A DNA stretch of 64,000 nt from Candidatus Villigracilis affinis (GTDB lineage Bacteria; Chloroflexota; Anaerolineae; Anaerolineales; Villigracilaceae): the NCBI GenBank assembly GCA_016718275.1, contig JADKEA010000019.1, positions 611,313 to 675,312 of the forward strand, given 5' to 3'. This document shows, in pieces, positions 1 to 8,641 of the stretch; position 1 is the stretch's first letter, and the number at the start of each line of letters is the position of its first letter. The notes under the pieces were generated by a model. It did not search any database. It saw nothing but the letters and a program-made list of their open reading frames with translations, and was not told where the DNA came from. Position numbers and translations under genes: made by a program.

Positions 1-34
1 CCCTTGAGGGGATCGCGGAACATCCCCTCAAGGG
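1..34. terminator. Stem-loop downstream of the MBL-fold gene
   Basis: A perfect 13-bp inverted repeat (CCCTTGAGGGGAT at 1-13 and its complement at 22-34) encloses an 8-nt loop. It lies about 60 bp beyond the stop codon of the minus-strand MBL-fold gene and could end that transcript. The window edge hides whether a U-tract follows on the minus strand, so terminator is an inference; the hairpin itself is certain. Confidence 0.5.
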
Positions 35-95
35 GGATGTTGATGCTGGGACGGGCGGAAGTCTGCAAGGCTTTATGATTCTCAATGAATGAAAA

Positions 96-1049
96 TTATT
101 TTGGTTGCAAGAGTTCATGCAAGAACTTCATGTTCAACTCGAAAGCCTCGGCATTATTCCAGCCTTCGGTGAACGTGGGAGGTTGTAAAGCCGCCGCGCT
201 TTCGGCGGTGCCACCTGCTTGTTGATTTTGTTTTGCCATTTGCAATAGTTCGTTGATATATTGCTCAATAAGTTCCACATCTGCCAGTGTAGCGAGTTCG
301 CCGTGACCTGGCATCAGTTGGATGGGGTTAAGCGCTTTAATCTTTGCAAGGATCTTGAGCCATTCTTGTGGGTGACTACTGGACATACCAGGTTGAAATT
401 TCGTCGCCAACAGATCACCAGTGAAGATAATCCGCTCTGCGGGCAAATGCAGAAATGCGTCGCTGTCAGTGTGTCCACCACCATAGGTGACGAACTCGAC
501 GGTGCGTTTAGTCCCTTTGAATTCCATTTTGTCAGTGAAAGTGTGATCTGGCAAGCGTAGTTCCAACTGCGGGAAGGTATCTATGATGGTTTGTGCAAAC
601 CGTACACCATCTTCGTAATCCAACCGCTCGGCTTCATCTTTCGCGACCTTTGCACTTTCAGCCCATTCCTTCAGTTGGTTGGGCCAATGTTTCTTGAATT
701 CATCCATAATAGTCGGAATCTTCTCGGCGATGAGCTCGCTTGTGCGTGCAGTGGCGTATATCTCTGTTTCGGGAGCGAAAGCAGCATTTCCAAAAACATG
801 GTCTTGATGCCAATGACTGTTGAGCACATAATCTACAGGTCGCCCGGTAAGACTCTCAGCCACGTTGCGTAATTCCGCGGCAGAGGCGGGTGAGAAAGTA
901 GTGTCGAAGATCAACGTGCGGTCACCAAGATCGACAATGCCTGAGTTGCTCGCCGCCAAGCCAGTTGTTATCACGATTGCCGCCCATACACCTTCAGCCA
1001 GTTCGTGATAGGTGAAGTGTTCTGATTGGGGAAGTAGTTTAGAAGTCAT
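96..1049 (-). CDS. MBL-fold metallo-hydrolase
   Basis: A 317-residue metallo-beta-lactamase-fold hydrolase, probably cytoplasmic since no signal peptide is visible. The zinc-binding signature HWHQDHVFGN (HxHxDH) lies near residues 79-88. A second metal-ligand region is GGGHTDSDAF near 190, followed by IFTGDLL and a late PGHG motif, the usual order of MBL ligands. The start at 1049 has an AAAGGAG ribosome site 8 nt upstream. The family covers glyoxalase II-like, quinoprotein-relay and lactamase-like enzymes; the substrate cannot be read from sequence. It sits alone beside the poly-G block and has no obvious operon partner. Confidence 0.85.
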   Translation of the reverse strand: MTSKLLPQSEHFTYHELAEGVWAAIVITTGLAASNSGIVDLGDRTLIFDTTFSPASAAELRNVAESLTGRPVDYVLNSHWHQDHVFGNAAFAPETEIYATARTSELIAEKIPTIMDEFKKHWPNQLKEWAESAKVAKDEAERLDYEDGVRFAQTIIDTFPQLELRLPDHTFTDKMEFKGTKRTVEFVTYGGGHTDSDAFLHLPAERIIFTGDLLATKFQPGMSSSHPQEWLKILAKIKALNPIQLMPGHGELATLADVELIEQYINELLQMAKQNQQAGGTAESAAALQPPTFTEGWNNAEAFELNMKFLHELLQPK

Positions 1050-1189
1050 GGGAGTATCTCCTTTAGATTCTGGTTTACTTATTCAGGGCTTCCGCCTGAA
1101 ACTGTCCTTCAACTGTGCCGACAGAATGGAAATTGATATACGGGTTTATACGACGTTTAATCGCGTGCCGGCCGCCCGTTTTTTTTTTT

Positions 1190-1528
<339 letters not shown>

Positions 1529-1529
1529 T

Positions 1530-1958
1530 TTTTTCTGCGAACCGTTTGATAAGGTAACAGTGCTGATGTCCGGGCGGAAAATCATTCAATTGCCAAGCAA
1601 GTTCATACCCGCATTTTTGATAAAACGCAGGGGCCTGGAAGCTGTAACTGCCAATCAATATCACTTTGCAATTGCGTTCGCGGGCTTCGTTTTCGGCGGA
1701 TTCCAGCAAGGTGCGCCCATAGCCATGTCCGCGCCATGAGGAGTGAACCCAAAGCGATTGAATCTGACAGGCATGTGCCCAGGTCCAACCGCAGCAGCCT
1801 GCCACAATCTCATCCTGTTCATTACGGATAAAGAAACCAAAGAGCTGACCATCCTCCTGTCCTGTTTGATCGCTATTGAATTCATACAGACGGTCTTCAA
1901 GAAATTGCAGATCGTTGGGGGAAGGAACACTTCTGGTCAGAATATGGTTTGCATTCAT
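1530..1958 (-). CDS. GNAT-family N-acetyltransferase, 3' end lost in poly-G
   Basis: About 143 residues of a Gcn5-related acetyltransferase that transfers acetyl from acetyl-CoA to an amine. The acetyl-CoA-binding stretch SSWRGHGYGRTLLE (motif A, R/QxxGxG/A form) and the C-terminal FYQKCGYE are clear. The start was placed at the ATG at 1958, preceded by AGGAAAA, not at the longer upstream ATG. The open frame runs on into poly-proline because the poly-G block follows, so the native stop is unseen and lies near 1530. It is 35 bp downstream of the nSTAND-WD40 gene on the same strand and may share its transcript. Substrate unknown. Confidence 0.75.
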
Positions 1959-1993
1959 TGTCAATTTTCCTACTTGCCATTGATAGAGTTTCC

Positions 1994-4900
1994 TTACGGC
2001 GCAGCGGGACATGCTTCCAGATGCAAATATTGCTGACATTCTTCCAAAGTCAGTTGACGGGTGACACGGGACTTTGCCAATGCGATCAAATCTTCAATGC
2101 GCAAAAGATAAATCCGATAGGTGCCGTCGCGGCTGGCAACCGCCAATTTTGTGCCATCCGGGTCGAAGGCCACCCCTGTAAGCGCGTTGGGTGCGTAGAG
2201 TGTGAGCAATTCCCTGCCTGTAAGAGCATCCCATATTTTGGCTGTTTTATCATAACTGGCTGTAGCTAGAAATCTGCCATCCTTGCTATATGCTACATCA
2301 GATACACCGGCAGAGTGACTGGAAAGGCTAAAAAGCTCATTGCCGGTTTTTGCGTCCCAAATTTTGGCAGTGCCATCAGTGCTTGCTGTAACAACGCGCG
2401 TTCCATCCGGGCTAAAGACGACCTGACCAATAACATCTGTATGGTCATCCAGATTTAATAACTCCCTGCCTGTGCTGACATCCCAAACTTTGGCGGTATG
2501 ACTATTAAAGATTGAGGCAACAAGGCGTGCGCCATCTGGGCTGAAGGCAACGCTAAAAACCCAGTCAGGGTGTTTCAAGGTTAAGAGGTTTTTACCGGTA
2601 TTGGCATCCCATATCTTGACGGTTTTATCAAAACTGCTTGTGGCGATGCGCGTCCCATCCAGATTGAAATTGACCCCTTGCACAAAATCCTTATGACCGC
2701 TTAGAGTCAATAATTCTTTACCCGTAAAGGCGTCCCATATCCTTGCCGTTCCATCATGACTGGCTGTGGCAATCCGTGTTCCATCAGCGCTATATGTAAT
2801 TAATGTGACAGCATCAGTATGCCCGACAAGCTGAAATAACAATTTCCCCGTCTTCAAATCCCATATCCTCGGCGTGAGGTCAGAATTCGCTGTCGCCAGG
2901 CGGGTCCCATCCGGACTGTAAGCCAGTGCCCCCCCTTCTTTGGACGTGATCGTTGATCCATTATCAAGGGTAAGAACCTCCCGGCTGGGCGCAACATTCC
3001 AAACCTTGACAGTATGGTCCCAACTGGATGTAACAATGCGGGTTCCATCCGGGCTGAAGGCTACAGTATTCAAATCCCGTCCACCTGCTATATCAAAAAG
3101 TTGTTGACCTGTCGCTACATCCCAAATCTTAGTGTGTCCCTCATAGCTGGAGGTGGCAAGCCGTGTGCTGTCCGGGCTGAATGCCGCGCTCGTAACGGCG
3201 TCTCCATGGCCGTAAAGGGTTAATAGTTTAGCGCCATTTTGGGCATTCCATATATCTGCCATTTGATTATCCCCTGACGTAACGATATAAGCGCCATTAG
3301 GGCTAAATGAAGCGCTTCTTGCTATGTTATAACTTCCGGAGAGGGTGAAAAGTTTTTGTCCGGTATCCAGACTCCAAACTGTTCCCCAGCCATCAGGAAA
3401 ATTTTCATTCGCTGTTACAACTTTTAAACCATCCGGGCTGAATGCCACCCAATACACTGTGGTGCCAGCTTCTTCAGACAAGGTTAAGATTTCCTCGCCT
3501 GCGACAATATCCCATATCTTAACTGTCCCATCGTTACTGGCAGTAGCCAGGCGATTTCCATCTGGACTAAAGGCTACATGGTAAATCTCATTCAAATGAC
3601 CTTTCAAGGCTAGAAGTTCCTTCCCGGTTGAGACATCCCAAAGACGGGCAATTTTGTCACCGCCTCCCGTCGCCAATAATTTCCCATTTGGACTAAAGTC
3701 AACGTTTCCAGCATCACCTTCGGTTGTAGCCTTTATCGTAAACAATTCCTTGCCGGTGATCGCATCCCAGATCTTTGCCGTACCATCTTGACTGCCTGAG
3801 GCGATAAGTTTGCCATCCGGGCTAAAAACCGCCTTCCAGACAATATCTGTATGCCCGCTCAATGTTAATTCAAGGCGTGAGGTTTGTACTGCGCGATGTA
3901 AGGCATCTTCTGCTTCCGGTAGAACAGGTTGACCTATCGTATAAGTTTTATTCACGGCTTGTAGGGCAAGCAAAATACTGAGTTCCGGGTCGATGTCTAA
4001 ATTAATATTTGCTTCGCTCGATAATTCGCGTACCGAGGCGATCAATGCCTGCTGTTCTGCAGTATTGCGTTCCTTGACCGCCAAAGCTTCCGCTGCTTGT
4101 GCAGTACTGGCAATAGATTCGTTTTGAACAGCGAGCGCTCCATTGCGATTCGCGAATACGCCTGCAAAGATGGCGGCAACTACTGCGAGTGCCAGCGCTC
4201 CAGCCAGAAATACCGCGCGGCGACGTAATTGATTTGCAGCGCGGTTTTCAGTCTCTGCCAGTTTTTGGGCGGCTTGCAGTTCACGTCCCTGACGCGCCTG
4301 TTCCTCCAACTCGCGGCGATCACGTTCGGCGATGCTGGCAGATAAAAATGCGCGCTCATCCTGTGTCAGCGCGATGGTTGTATTCGACGACCAGCCCTCG
4401 AATTGTTCCAGGCGCGAGCCTGCCATCAGGAAACTTGCATCGCGTTGCGCATGATTCCATTCCTGCACGGCATGGTTAAGCTGTCTTTGTGTGCGCACAT
4501 CCGCGCGGCTTTCGTTGAGCCATTCGCGCAGGCGAGTCCATTCGCGCAAGAGCGCTTCGTGCGCCACTTCAATGGTGGGATTACGCGTGATCGGGTCGCG
4601 GTCGAAGGATAGCAAACGCGCTTTGCCAAATATATCAATCACCTTTTGAAGAGCGGATTGATGATCTTCATGCAGTGACTCAATTTCATCACGTAGGACT
4701 CTGCGGCGTGTGTCTTCCGTCCCTTCGCCTAGTGTCACCAGGCGAAGGAATAACTGGCACGTTGCGGTTTGAGCGGCTTCATCCATATTGAAATAAATTG
4801 TTTCCGCACTTCGTCCCAATGCGCCGAGCACGCCACCAATTTCTTGATAGGCTTTGTTTGTTAGTGTGCGTCCATCGCGCTTATCGAAAAGCTCCGAGAG

Positions 4901-5629
4901 CGCATATTGCAGCAATGGCAGGGCGCCAGGTTGATTCCCAACTTCGCGAATGATCGTCGAGACAAGACCCTTTTCCAGCTTAAGTCCGACGCGCTGTGCG
5001 GGGGCTAGAATCGCACGTTCCAATTCATCCGCTGTGAGGGGTAGGATAAATTCAAAGCGGCGATTCATCAACTCACCAAAATCCACGTAGCGCAAAGGCT
5101 TGTCGGTGAAATCGGCGCGCAAGGTGATTACCACGCGTAAACGACTGCGTTCATCCAACACGGCGGATGCAAGGTTTTCCAAGAGCAGGGCGCGTTCGGC
5201 TTCATCTTCGATCAGCGTGAATACTTCTTCAAATTGGTCGATCACCAATACGAGTTCCACCGATGCATCCGCAGGCAAAATGCGATGCACCGCACGCAGC
5301 AAGCCGCGATTGCCATCCTTCATTTGAGATAACAAATGCTCCGGCGGATTGACAGCCACACGCAGCAACGAAGCCTCAAGTTCTTCAAACGGATGTTTGC
5401 CCGGCAGCATATCCACGATGAACCAATTCTCGGAACCGGGCAGGCCGCCGCGACGAAGAGCGGGAATCAACCCGGCTCGGACGACCGAGGACTTGCCGCT
5501 GCCACTCGGGCCGATGACTGCCAGAAAGCGACTCAGGTCTCCGCCCTCGCCGAGGCGCGCCAGCAATTGCTGAACCAGCGTTTCGCGCCCGAAAAAATTA
5601 TCAGCATCGGCTTCGCTAAAGGCGCGCAA
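1994..5629 (-). CDS. nSTAND1 NTPase with 14 WD40 repeats (C-terminal part of a frameshifted kinase-nSTAND-WD40 protein)
   Basis: 1211 residues after the first ATG, but homology starts earlier: the segment ending NPFKGL just upstream completes the family signature NPFKGLRAFSEADADNFFGRE-like lead-in of nSTAND1 proteins. Walker A is GPSGSGKSS (about residue 40) and Walker B LVLVIDQFEEVF (about 125). A transmembrane helix in LAGALALAVVAAIFAGV lies near 480, followed by 14 WD40 repeats with FSPDG and KIWD hallmarks, enough for two seven-bladed propellers. It is most likely one polypeptide with the HTH-kinase encoded just upstream, broken by one base at about 5770. Probable role: membrane-tethered STAND sensor or switch in which WD40 recognises a ligand and the NTPase oligomerises. 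Confidence 0.88.
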   Translation of the reverse strand: MRAFSEADADNFFGRETLVQQLLARLGEGGDLSRFLAVIGPSGSGKSSVVRAGLIPALRRGGLPGSENWFIVDMLPGKHPFEELEASLLRVAVNPPEHLLSQMKDGNRGLLRAVHRILPADASVELVLVIDQFEEVFTLIEDEAERALLLENLASAVLDERSRLRVVITLRADFTDKPLRYVDFGELMNRRFEFILPLTADELERAILAPAQRVGLKLEKGLVSTIIREVGNQPGALPLLQYALSELFDKRDGRTLTNKAYQEIGGVLGALGRSAETIYFNMDEAAQTATCQLFLRLVTLGEGTEDTRRRVLRDEIESLHEDHQSALQKVIDIFGKARLLSFDRDPITRNPTIEVAHEALLREWTRLREWLNESRADVRTQRQLNHAVQEWNHAQRDASFLMAGSRLEQFEGWSSNTTIALTQDERAFLSASIAERDRRELEEQARQGRELQAAQKLAETENRAANQLRRRAVFLAGALALAVVAAIFAGVFANRNGALAVQNESIASTAQAAEALAVKERNTAEQQALIASVRELSSEANINLDIDPELSILLALQAVNKTYTIGQPVLPEAEDALHRAVQTSRLELTLSGHTDIVWKAVFSPDGKLIASGSQDGTAKIWDAITGKELFTIKATTEGDAGNVDFSPNGKLLATGGGDKIARLWDVSTGKELLALKGHLNEIYHVAFSPDGNRLATASNDGTVKIWDIVAGEEILTLSEEAGTTVYWVAFSPDGLKVVTANENFPDGWGTVWSLDTGQKLFTLSGSYNIARSASFSPNGAYIVTSGDNQMADIWNAQNGAKLLTLYGHGDAVTSAAFSPDSTRLATSSYEGHTKIWDVATGQQLFDIAGGRDLNTVAFSPDGTRIVTSSWDHTVKVWNVAPSREVLTLDNGSTITSKEGGALAYSPDGTRLATANSDLTPRIWDLKTGKLLFQLVGHTDAVTLITYSADGTRIATASHDGTARIWDAFTGKELLTLSGHKDFVQGVNFNLDGTRIATSSFDKTVKIWDANTGKNLLTLKHPDWVFSVAFSPDGARLVASIFNSHTAKVWDVSTGRELLNLDDHTDVIGQVVFSPDGTRVVTASTDGTAKIWDAKTGNELFSLSSHSAGVSDVAYSKDGRFLATASYDKTAKIWDALTGRELLTLYAPNALTGVAFDPDGTKLAVASRDGTYRIYLLRIEDLIALAKSRVTRQLTLEECQQYLHLEACPAAP

Positions 5630-5697
5630 TCCTTTGAAGGGATTAATGATTTCGAGATCAGTTTCTTCTTCAACATGAATAATGGTTGGACGATCAT

Positions 5698-6816
5698 TTA
5701 GCAGGCCGCTGGTTGCCTGCCGAAAATCTTTATAGAGAGACAGCGCATCTTCGTAGCGATCCTCTGGTTTTTTGCAGTCGCGCGCCCAATGACCTTGTCT
5801 AACAAGGCAGGCAAGCCGCTATGGTGCGCCGCCAAGGATGGCATGGGTGCATTGATATGCTGTTGAATAAAGTCAATCGGCGTGGGACCCGCGAAAGGCA
5901 GGGCGCCGGTCAACATTTCATAGAGCATGATGCCCAAACAATAAATGTCGGTTTGCGGTTTGATGGTCAGCGAGCGGATCTGTTCCGGCGACATGTAATG
6001 CGGCGTGCCGACCATCTCGTCTATTTGAGTTTTATGTTCCAGGTCGGGGTCGCTGATATTTTTGGCGATGCCAAAATCTGCGAGATAGGCGTTTTGATCT
6101 TCATCCAACATGACATTGGCGGGTTTGAGATCGCGGTGGATGACTCCAATACGGTGCGCGGCATTTAGGGCGGAACACATTTGTTCAAGGATGTGGGTGG
6201 TCGCTTCCAAAGAAAGCGGACCCTGACCGAGCAGGTTTTGAACGTTTCCCCCGCGTAACAAGCGCATCACCAGATATGCCACACCCGGTTCGCGCCAGTA
6301 ATCATAAAGCGGAACAATGTGCGGATGCTCAAGCCGCGCCACCAACTGGGCTTCGGCTTCAAAGCGGCGAATGAAATCAGGATGGTTGGCAAAGGCAGGC
6401 AGGATGATCTTGACAGCCACTTCACGCTCAACGTTGGGTTGAACAGCGCGATACACAGAGCCCATTCCGCCCATGCCGATGCGTTCAGCCAATGCATATC
6501 CGCGGATGGCGCGGCCTGTCAGGTCTTCGCGGCCGATCTCATCTAATGAAGGGGCGGGGGTGATGGCGGGGAAATCAGAGGCTTCAGGATGTACCGCACG
6601 AGCGCGGCGCACAAATTCGGCGCGGTCATCCAGAGGAATGGCAAGTGCCATTGCCAGGCGCTCTGCGATTTGGACGGAGGGGCGTAAGTCATCGGCTTCG
6701 ATCTTTCGCAATGTAATGGCCGCGCATCCTACACGCCGCGCCAATTCCTCCTGGGTTAGATCCATTTCACGGCGGCGCTGCCTGACAAAACCACCAAATG
6801 ACATATCTTGATTCAT
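5698..6816 (-). CDS. XRE-type HTH plus serine/threonine protein kinase (N-terminal part of the same disrupted gene)
   Basis: 372 residues. An XRE helix-turn-helix (about 8-65, LTQEELARRVG) precedes a eukaryotic-type kinase domain with the VAVKI lysine, HRDLKPANVM catalytic loop and DFG in LADFGIAKN, so it looks active. The normal family text A-K-N-P-E-D-R-Y is present, but after AKN the frame shifts by -1 at a GCA AAA AAC run (5767-5775); the existing frame ends 25 codons later. Restoring one base fuses this to the nSTAND1-WD40 region. The start is supported by an AGGAG site 6 nt upstream and a promoter at 6858-6886. The HTH suggests the kinase may bind DNA, perhaps its own divergent promoter. 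Confidence 0.88.
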   Translation of the reverse strand: MNQDMSFGGFVRQRRREMDLTQEELARRVGCAAITLRKIEADDLRPSVQIAERLAMALAIPLDDRAEFVRRARAVHPEASDFPAITPAPSLDEIGREDLTGRAIRGYALAERIGMGGMGSVYRAVQPNVEREVAVKIILPAFANHPDFIRRFEAEAQLVARLEHPHIVPLYDYWREPGVAYLVMRLLRGGNVQNLLGQGPLSLEATTHILEQMCSALNAAHRIGVIHRDLKPANVMLDEDQNAYLADFGIAKNISDPDLEHKTQIDEMVGTPHYMSPEQIRSLTIKPQTDIYCLGIMLYEMLTGALPFAGPTPIDFIQQHINAPMPSLAAHHSGLPALLDKVIGRATAKNQRIATKMRCLSIKIFGRQPAAC

Positions 6817-6857
6817 ACCGTCTCCTGTAAAATCTTACGCACCAATCAATAAAGAAG

Positions 6858-6886
6858 AGTATAGTGCATGGGAAGGGTGAATACAA
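6858..6886 (-). promoter_or_regulatory. Sigma-70-type promoter of the HTH-kinase gene
   Basis: On the minus strand TTGTAT (6886-6881) and TATACT (6863-6858) are separated by 17 bp, close to TTGACA/TATAAT. The predicted start near 6850 gives a leader of about 35 nt before the ATG at 6816. Prediction from consensus only. Confidence 0.5.
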
Positions 6887-6897
6887 GAAGTTGCATC

Positions 6898-6932
6898 TTT
6901 TATATCGCTTTTTATATCGGTAAGGTTATAAT
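6898..6932 (+). promoter_or_regulatory. Promoter of the TIR-FGE gene with a tandem TTTTATATCG repeat
   Basis: TTTTATATCG occurs at 6898-6907 and again at 6910-6919, a 12-bp period. A perfect -10 box TATAAT follows at 6927-6932, 36 bp before the start codon. No good -35 hexamer is seen; the direct repeat occupies its place, so this may be the binding site of an activator or repressor, plausibly the HTH protein encoded divergently. The binding partner is inferred. Confidence 0.5.
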
Positions 6933-6967
6933 CCTTTCATCACACCCTATCTGCGGGATACAAACCC

Positions 6968-8260
6968 ATGATGCGACCTCTCAGCGTTTTCCTTTGCCAT
7001 GCTTCACAAGATAAGCCCGCAGTACGCGAGCTATATAAACGACTTTCCGCTGAAAAATGGATTGCCCCCTGGCTGGATGAAGAAGACCTGCTGCCAGGGC
7101 AGGATTTTGACCTGGAAATTATTAAAGCCGCCCGCAACGCAGATGCCATTATTATTTGTCTTTCAAAAGTATCAGTTGCCAAAGAGGGATATGTCAACAA
7201 AGAGATCAGGCGTGTTCTGGATCTGGCCGATGAAAAGTCTGAAGGCGCGATCTACATTATTCCCTTGCGGCTGGATGAATGTGAGCCTTCCTTTGAGCGC
7301 TTAAAAAAATTACATTGGGCAGATTATTTCACCCCGCATGCCCACGAAAAGCTGATCAAATCCTTGTCTGCCCGTGCGCGGGCATTGAAGATCGAGATTC
7401 CCGAAAATGAGGATGTGGCGAAGGCCCCGACACCTAGCGACGAAGAACTGGGACTGCATCATTTTATTGAGATTTCAATTTTGGATGATGTAAAAGTTTC
7501 GTATCCATTCTGGATCGGGAAATACCCGGTCACCAACTCGCAATATGAACGTTTTCTGAATGCTCCTGATTTTACCAACCCGATCTACTGGCTGGATTTT
7601 TTAAAGTTCGACGAAAAATGCCAGCCGATGCCCAACTGGGGGAATAAGGGGTTTGATTTCCTTAAGGAGGAAATCAAAAAGGGAAAAACTGGAAAATTGT
7701 TGCCGCGCTTTTGGGATCACAAGGATTTTGGGATATCGAATCCGCATTACCCGGTTGTAGGAATTTCCTGGTTCGAAGCCAATGCGTACTGTGAGTGGTT
7801 GTTGCAGAATTGGGATCGCCTGCCAGAGGGTAGGGAAAACCCATCATTAAAACCGGAATTGATACGTTTACCCCTGGAAACGGAATGGACGGCTGCTTCA
7901 GGAGGCGTAATTCCCGCTGGTCGTTATCCCTGGGATGAAGAAGGGGTTGTGACAAAGTCCTTGAAGGTGATCTTACAGCGGGCCAATGTAGAAGAAAGCG
8001 CGATCGGCCATCCAACACCTGTGTACGCCTATCCGTTGGGAAAAAGCCCTTTCGGTTTAATGGACATGGTGGGGAATGTTTGGGAATGGCAGGCCAACTT
8101 TTTCATTAAAGACTATGAATGGCTGGCGTTCCGCGGCGGGTCCTGGTATCTCAACCAATTCGTCGAGCGTGTTTCCGGCCGACAGTTCTTCCATTTCTCC
8201 CGCCCCAACAAGGCATGGAGTGACTATGGATTTCGTGTGGTGGTCCTTCCCAAAAAGTAA
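6968..8260 (+). CDS. TIR domain fused to a formylglycine-generating-enzyme (SUMF1/FGE) fold domain
   Basis: 430 residues. The N-terminal TIR domain (about 4-140) starts SVFLCHASQDK, has WLDEEDLLPG at the BB-loop and a candidate NADase glutamate at E79 in NKEIRR. The C-terminal FGE-like domain (about 165-430) shows WIGKYPVTNSQY, IRLPLETEW, VGNVWEW, RGGSW and the terminal GFRVV. TIR domains of this kind often cleave NAD+ or make signalling nucleotides in defence. FGE-fold domains serve as enzymes or as ligand-binding scaffolds, including targets of diversity-generating retroelements. It is cytosolic and divergent from the kinase-STAND gene 151 bp away. ATG at 6968 or 6971; the ribosome site is weak. 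Confidence 0.9.
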   Translation: MMRPLSVFLCHASQDKPAVRELYKRLSAEKWIAPWLDEEDLLPGQDFDLEIIKAARNADAIIICLSKVSVAKEGYVNKEIRRVLDLADEKSEGAIYIIPLRLDECEPSFERLKKLHWADYFTPHAHEKLIKSLSARARALKIEIPENEDVAKAPTPSDEELGLHHFIEISILDDVKVSYPFWIGKYPVTNSQYERFLNAPDFTNPIYWLDFLKFDEKCQPMPNWGNKGFDFLKEEIKKGKTGKLLPRFWDHKDFGISNPHYPVVGISWFEANAYCEWLLQNWDRLPEGRENPSLKPELIRLPLETEWTAASGGVIPAGRYPWDEEGVVTKSLKVILQRANVEESAIGHPTPVYAYPLGKSPFGLMDMVGNVWEWQANFFIKDYEWLAFRGGSWYLNQFVERVSGRQFFHFSRPNKAWSDYGFRVVVLPKK

Positions 8261-8324
8261 TCCCAAATAAATAAATTGTTTTCCCCGTCTATCGCACTGC
8301 GCAGACGTCGCGTAAATACAAACA

Positions 8325-8365
8325 TCCTTCAGACAGCCGAAACTTCGCTTCGGCTGTCTGAAGGA
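8325..8365. terminator. Strong hairpin between convergent genes
   Basis: A perfect 17-bp stem (8325-8341 with 8349-8365, starting TCCTTCAGACAGCC) and a 7-nt loop lie between the TIR-FGE gene and the convergent small-protein gene. A bidirectional terminator is the simplest reading, although no long U-tract follows either arm. Confidence 0.6.
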
Positions 8366-8394
8366 TTATATTTGCGCCTGATAACACAGGTTTA

Positions 8395-8640
8395 TTAATG
8401 GGTGCTTTTTAGACTCAGGTAAACTGTTCCGCTGCGTGCGCTGTAACTTGCCCAGATCACCTTACCGTCCAGTTTGTATTCATCCAATAAAATGGTTCGG
8501 CCGTCATTACCGGTTTGTTCCACAAAACTGGTCTTGTTCACTGGCAGGCAGGTTACCTTGACCTGTTCATCCGTGGCATTTCCGGTGCGGACGAAATTTT
8601 CCACAACTCTATGTATGATCTGTTTTTCTTCTGATGACAT
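8395..8640 (-). CDS. Small hypothetical protein of 81 residues
   Basis: The start is set at the ATG at 8640 (MSSEEKQIIHRVV) because AAGGAAT lies just upstream, inside the end of the CarD-like gene, which stops one base away at 8642. A longer frame to 8739 overlaps that gene and is rejected. The protein is soluble, with a helical N-terminus then probable beta strands (TILLDEYKLDGKVIWASY). No family recognised. It is the last gene of the minus-strand operon. Confidence 0.6.
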   Translation of the reverse strand: MSSEEKQIIHRVVENFVRTGNATDEQVKVTCLPVNKTSFVEQTGNDGRTILLDEYKLDGKVIWASYSARSGTVYLSLKSTH

Positions 8641-8641
8641 A

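Noticed and set aside
6940..8270. A TIR-linked Thoeris or Pycsar operon
   Set aside because: No ThsA-like Sir2/SMODS partner or cyclase lies nearby; only the kinase-STAND gene is adjacent.
8325..8365. The hairpin as a single-repeat CRISPR or toxin-type element
   Set aside because: Only one copy is present, it lies between convergent genes, and a terminator explains it.
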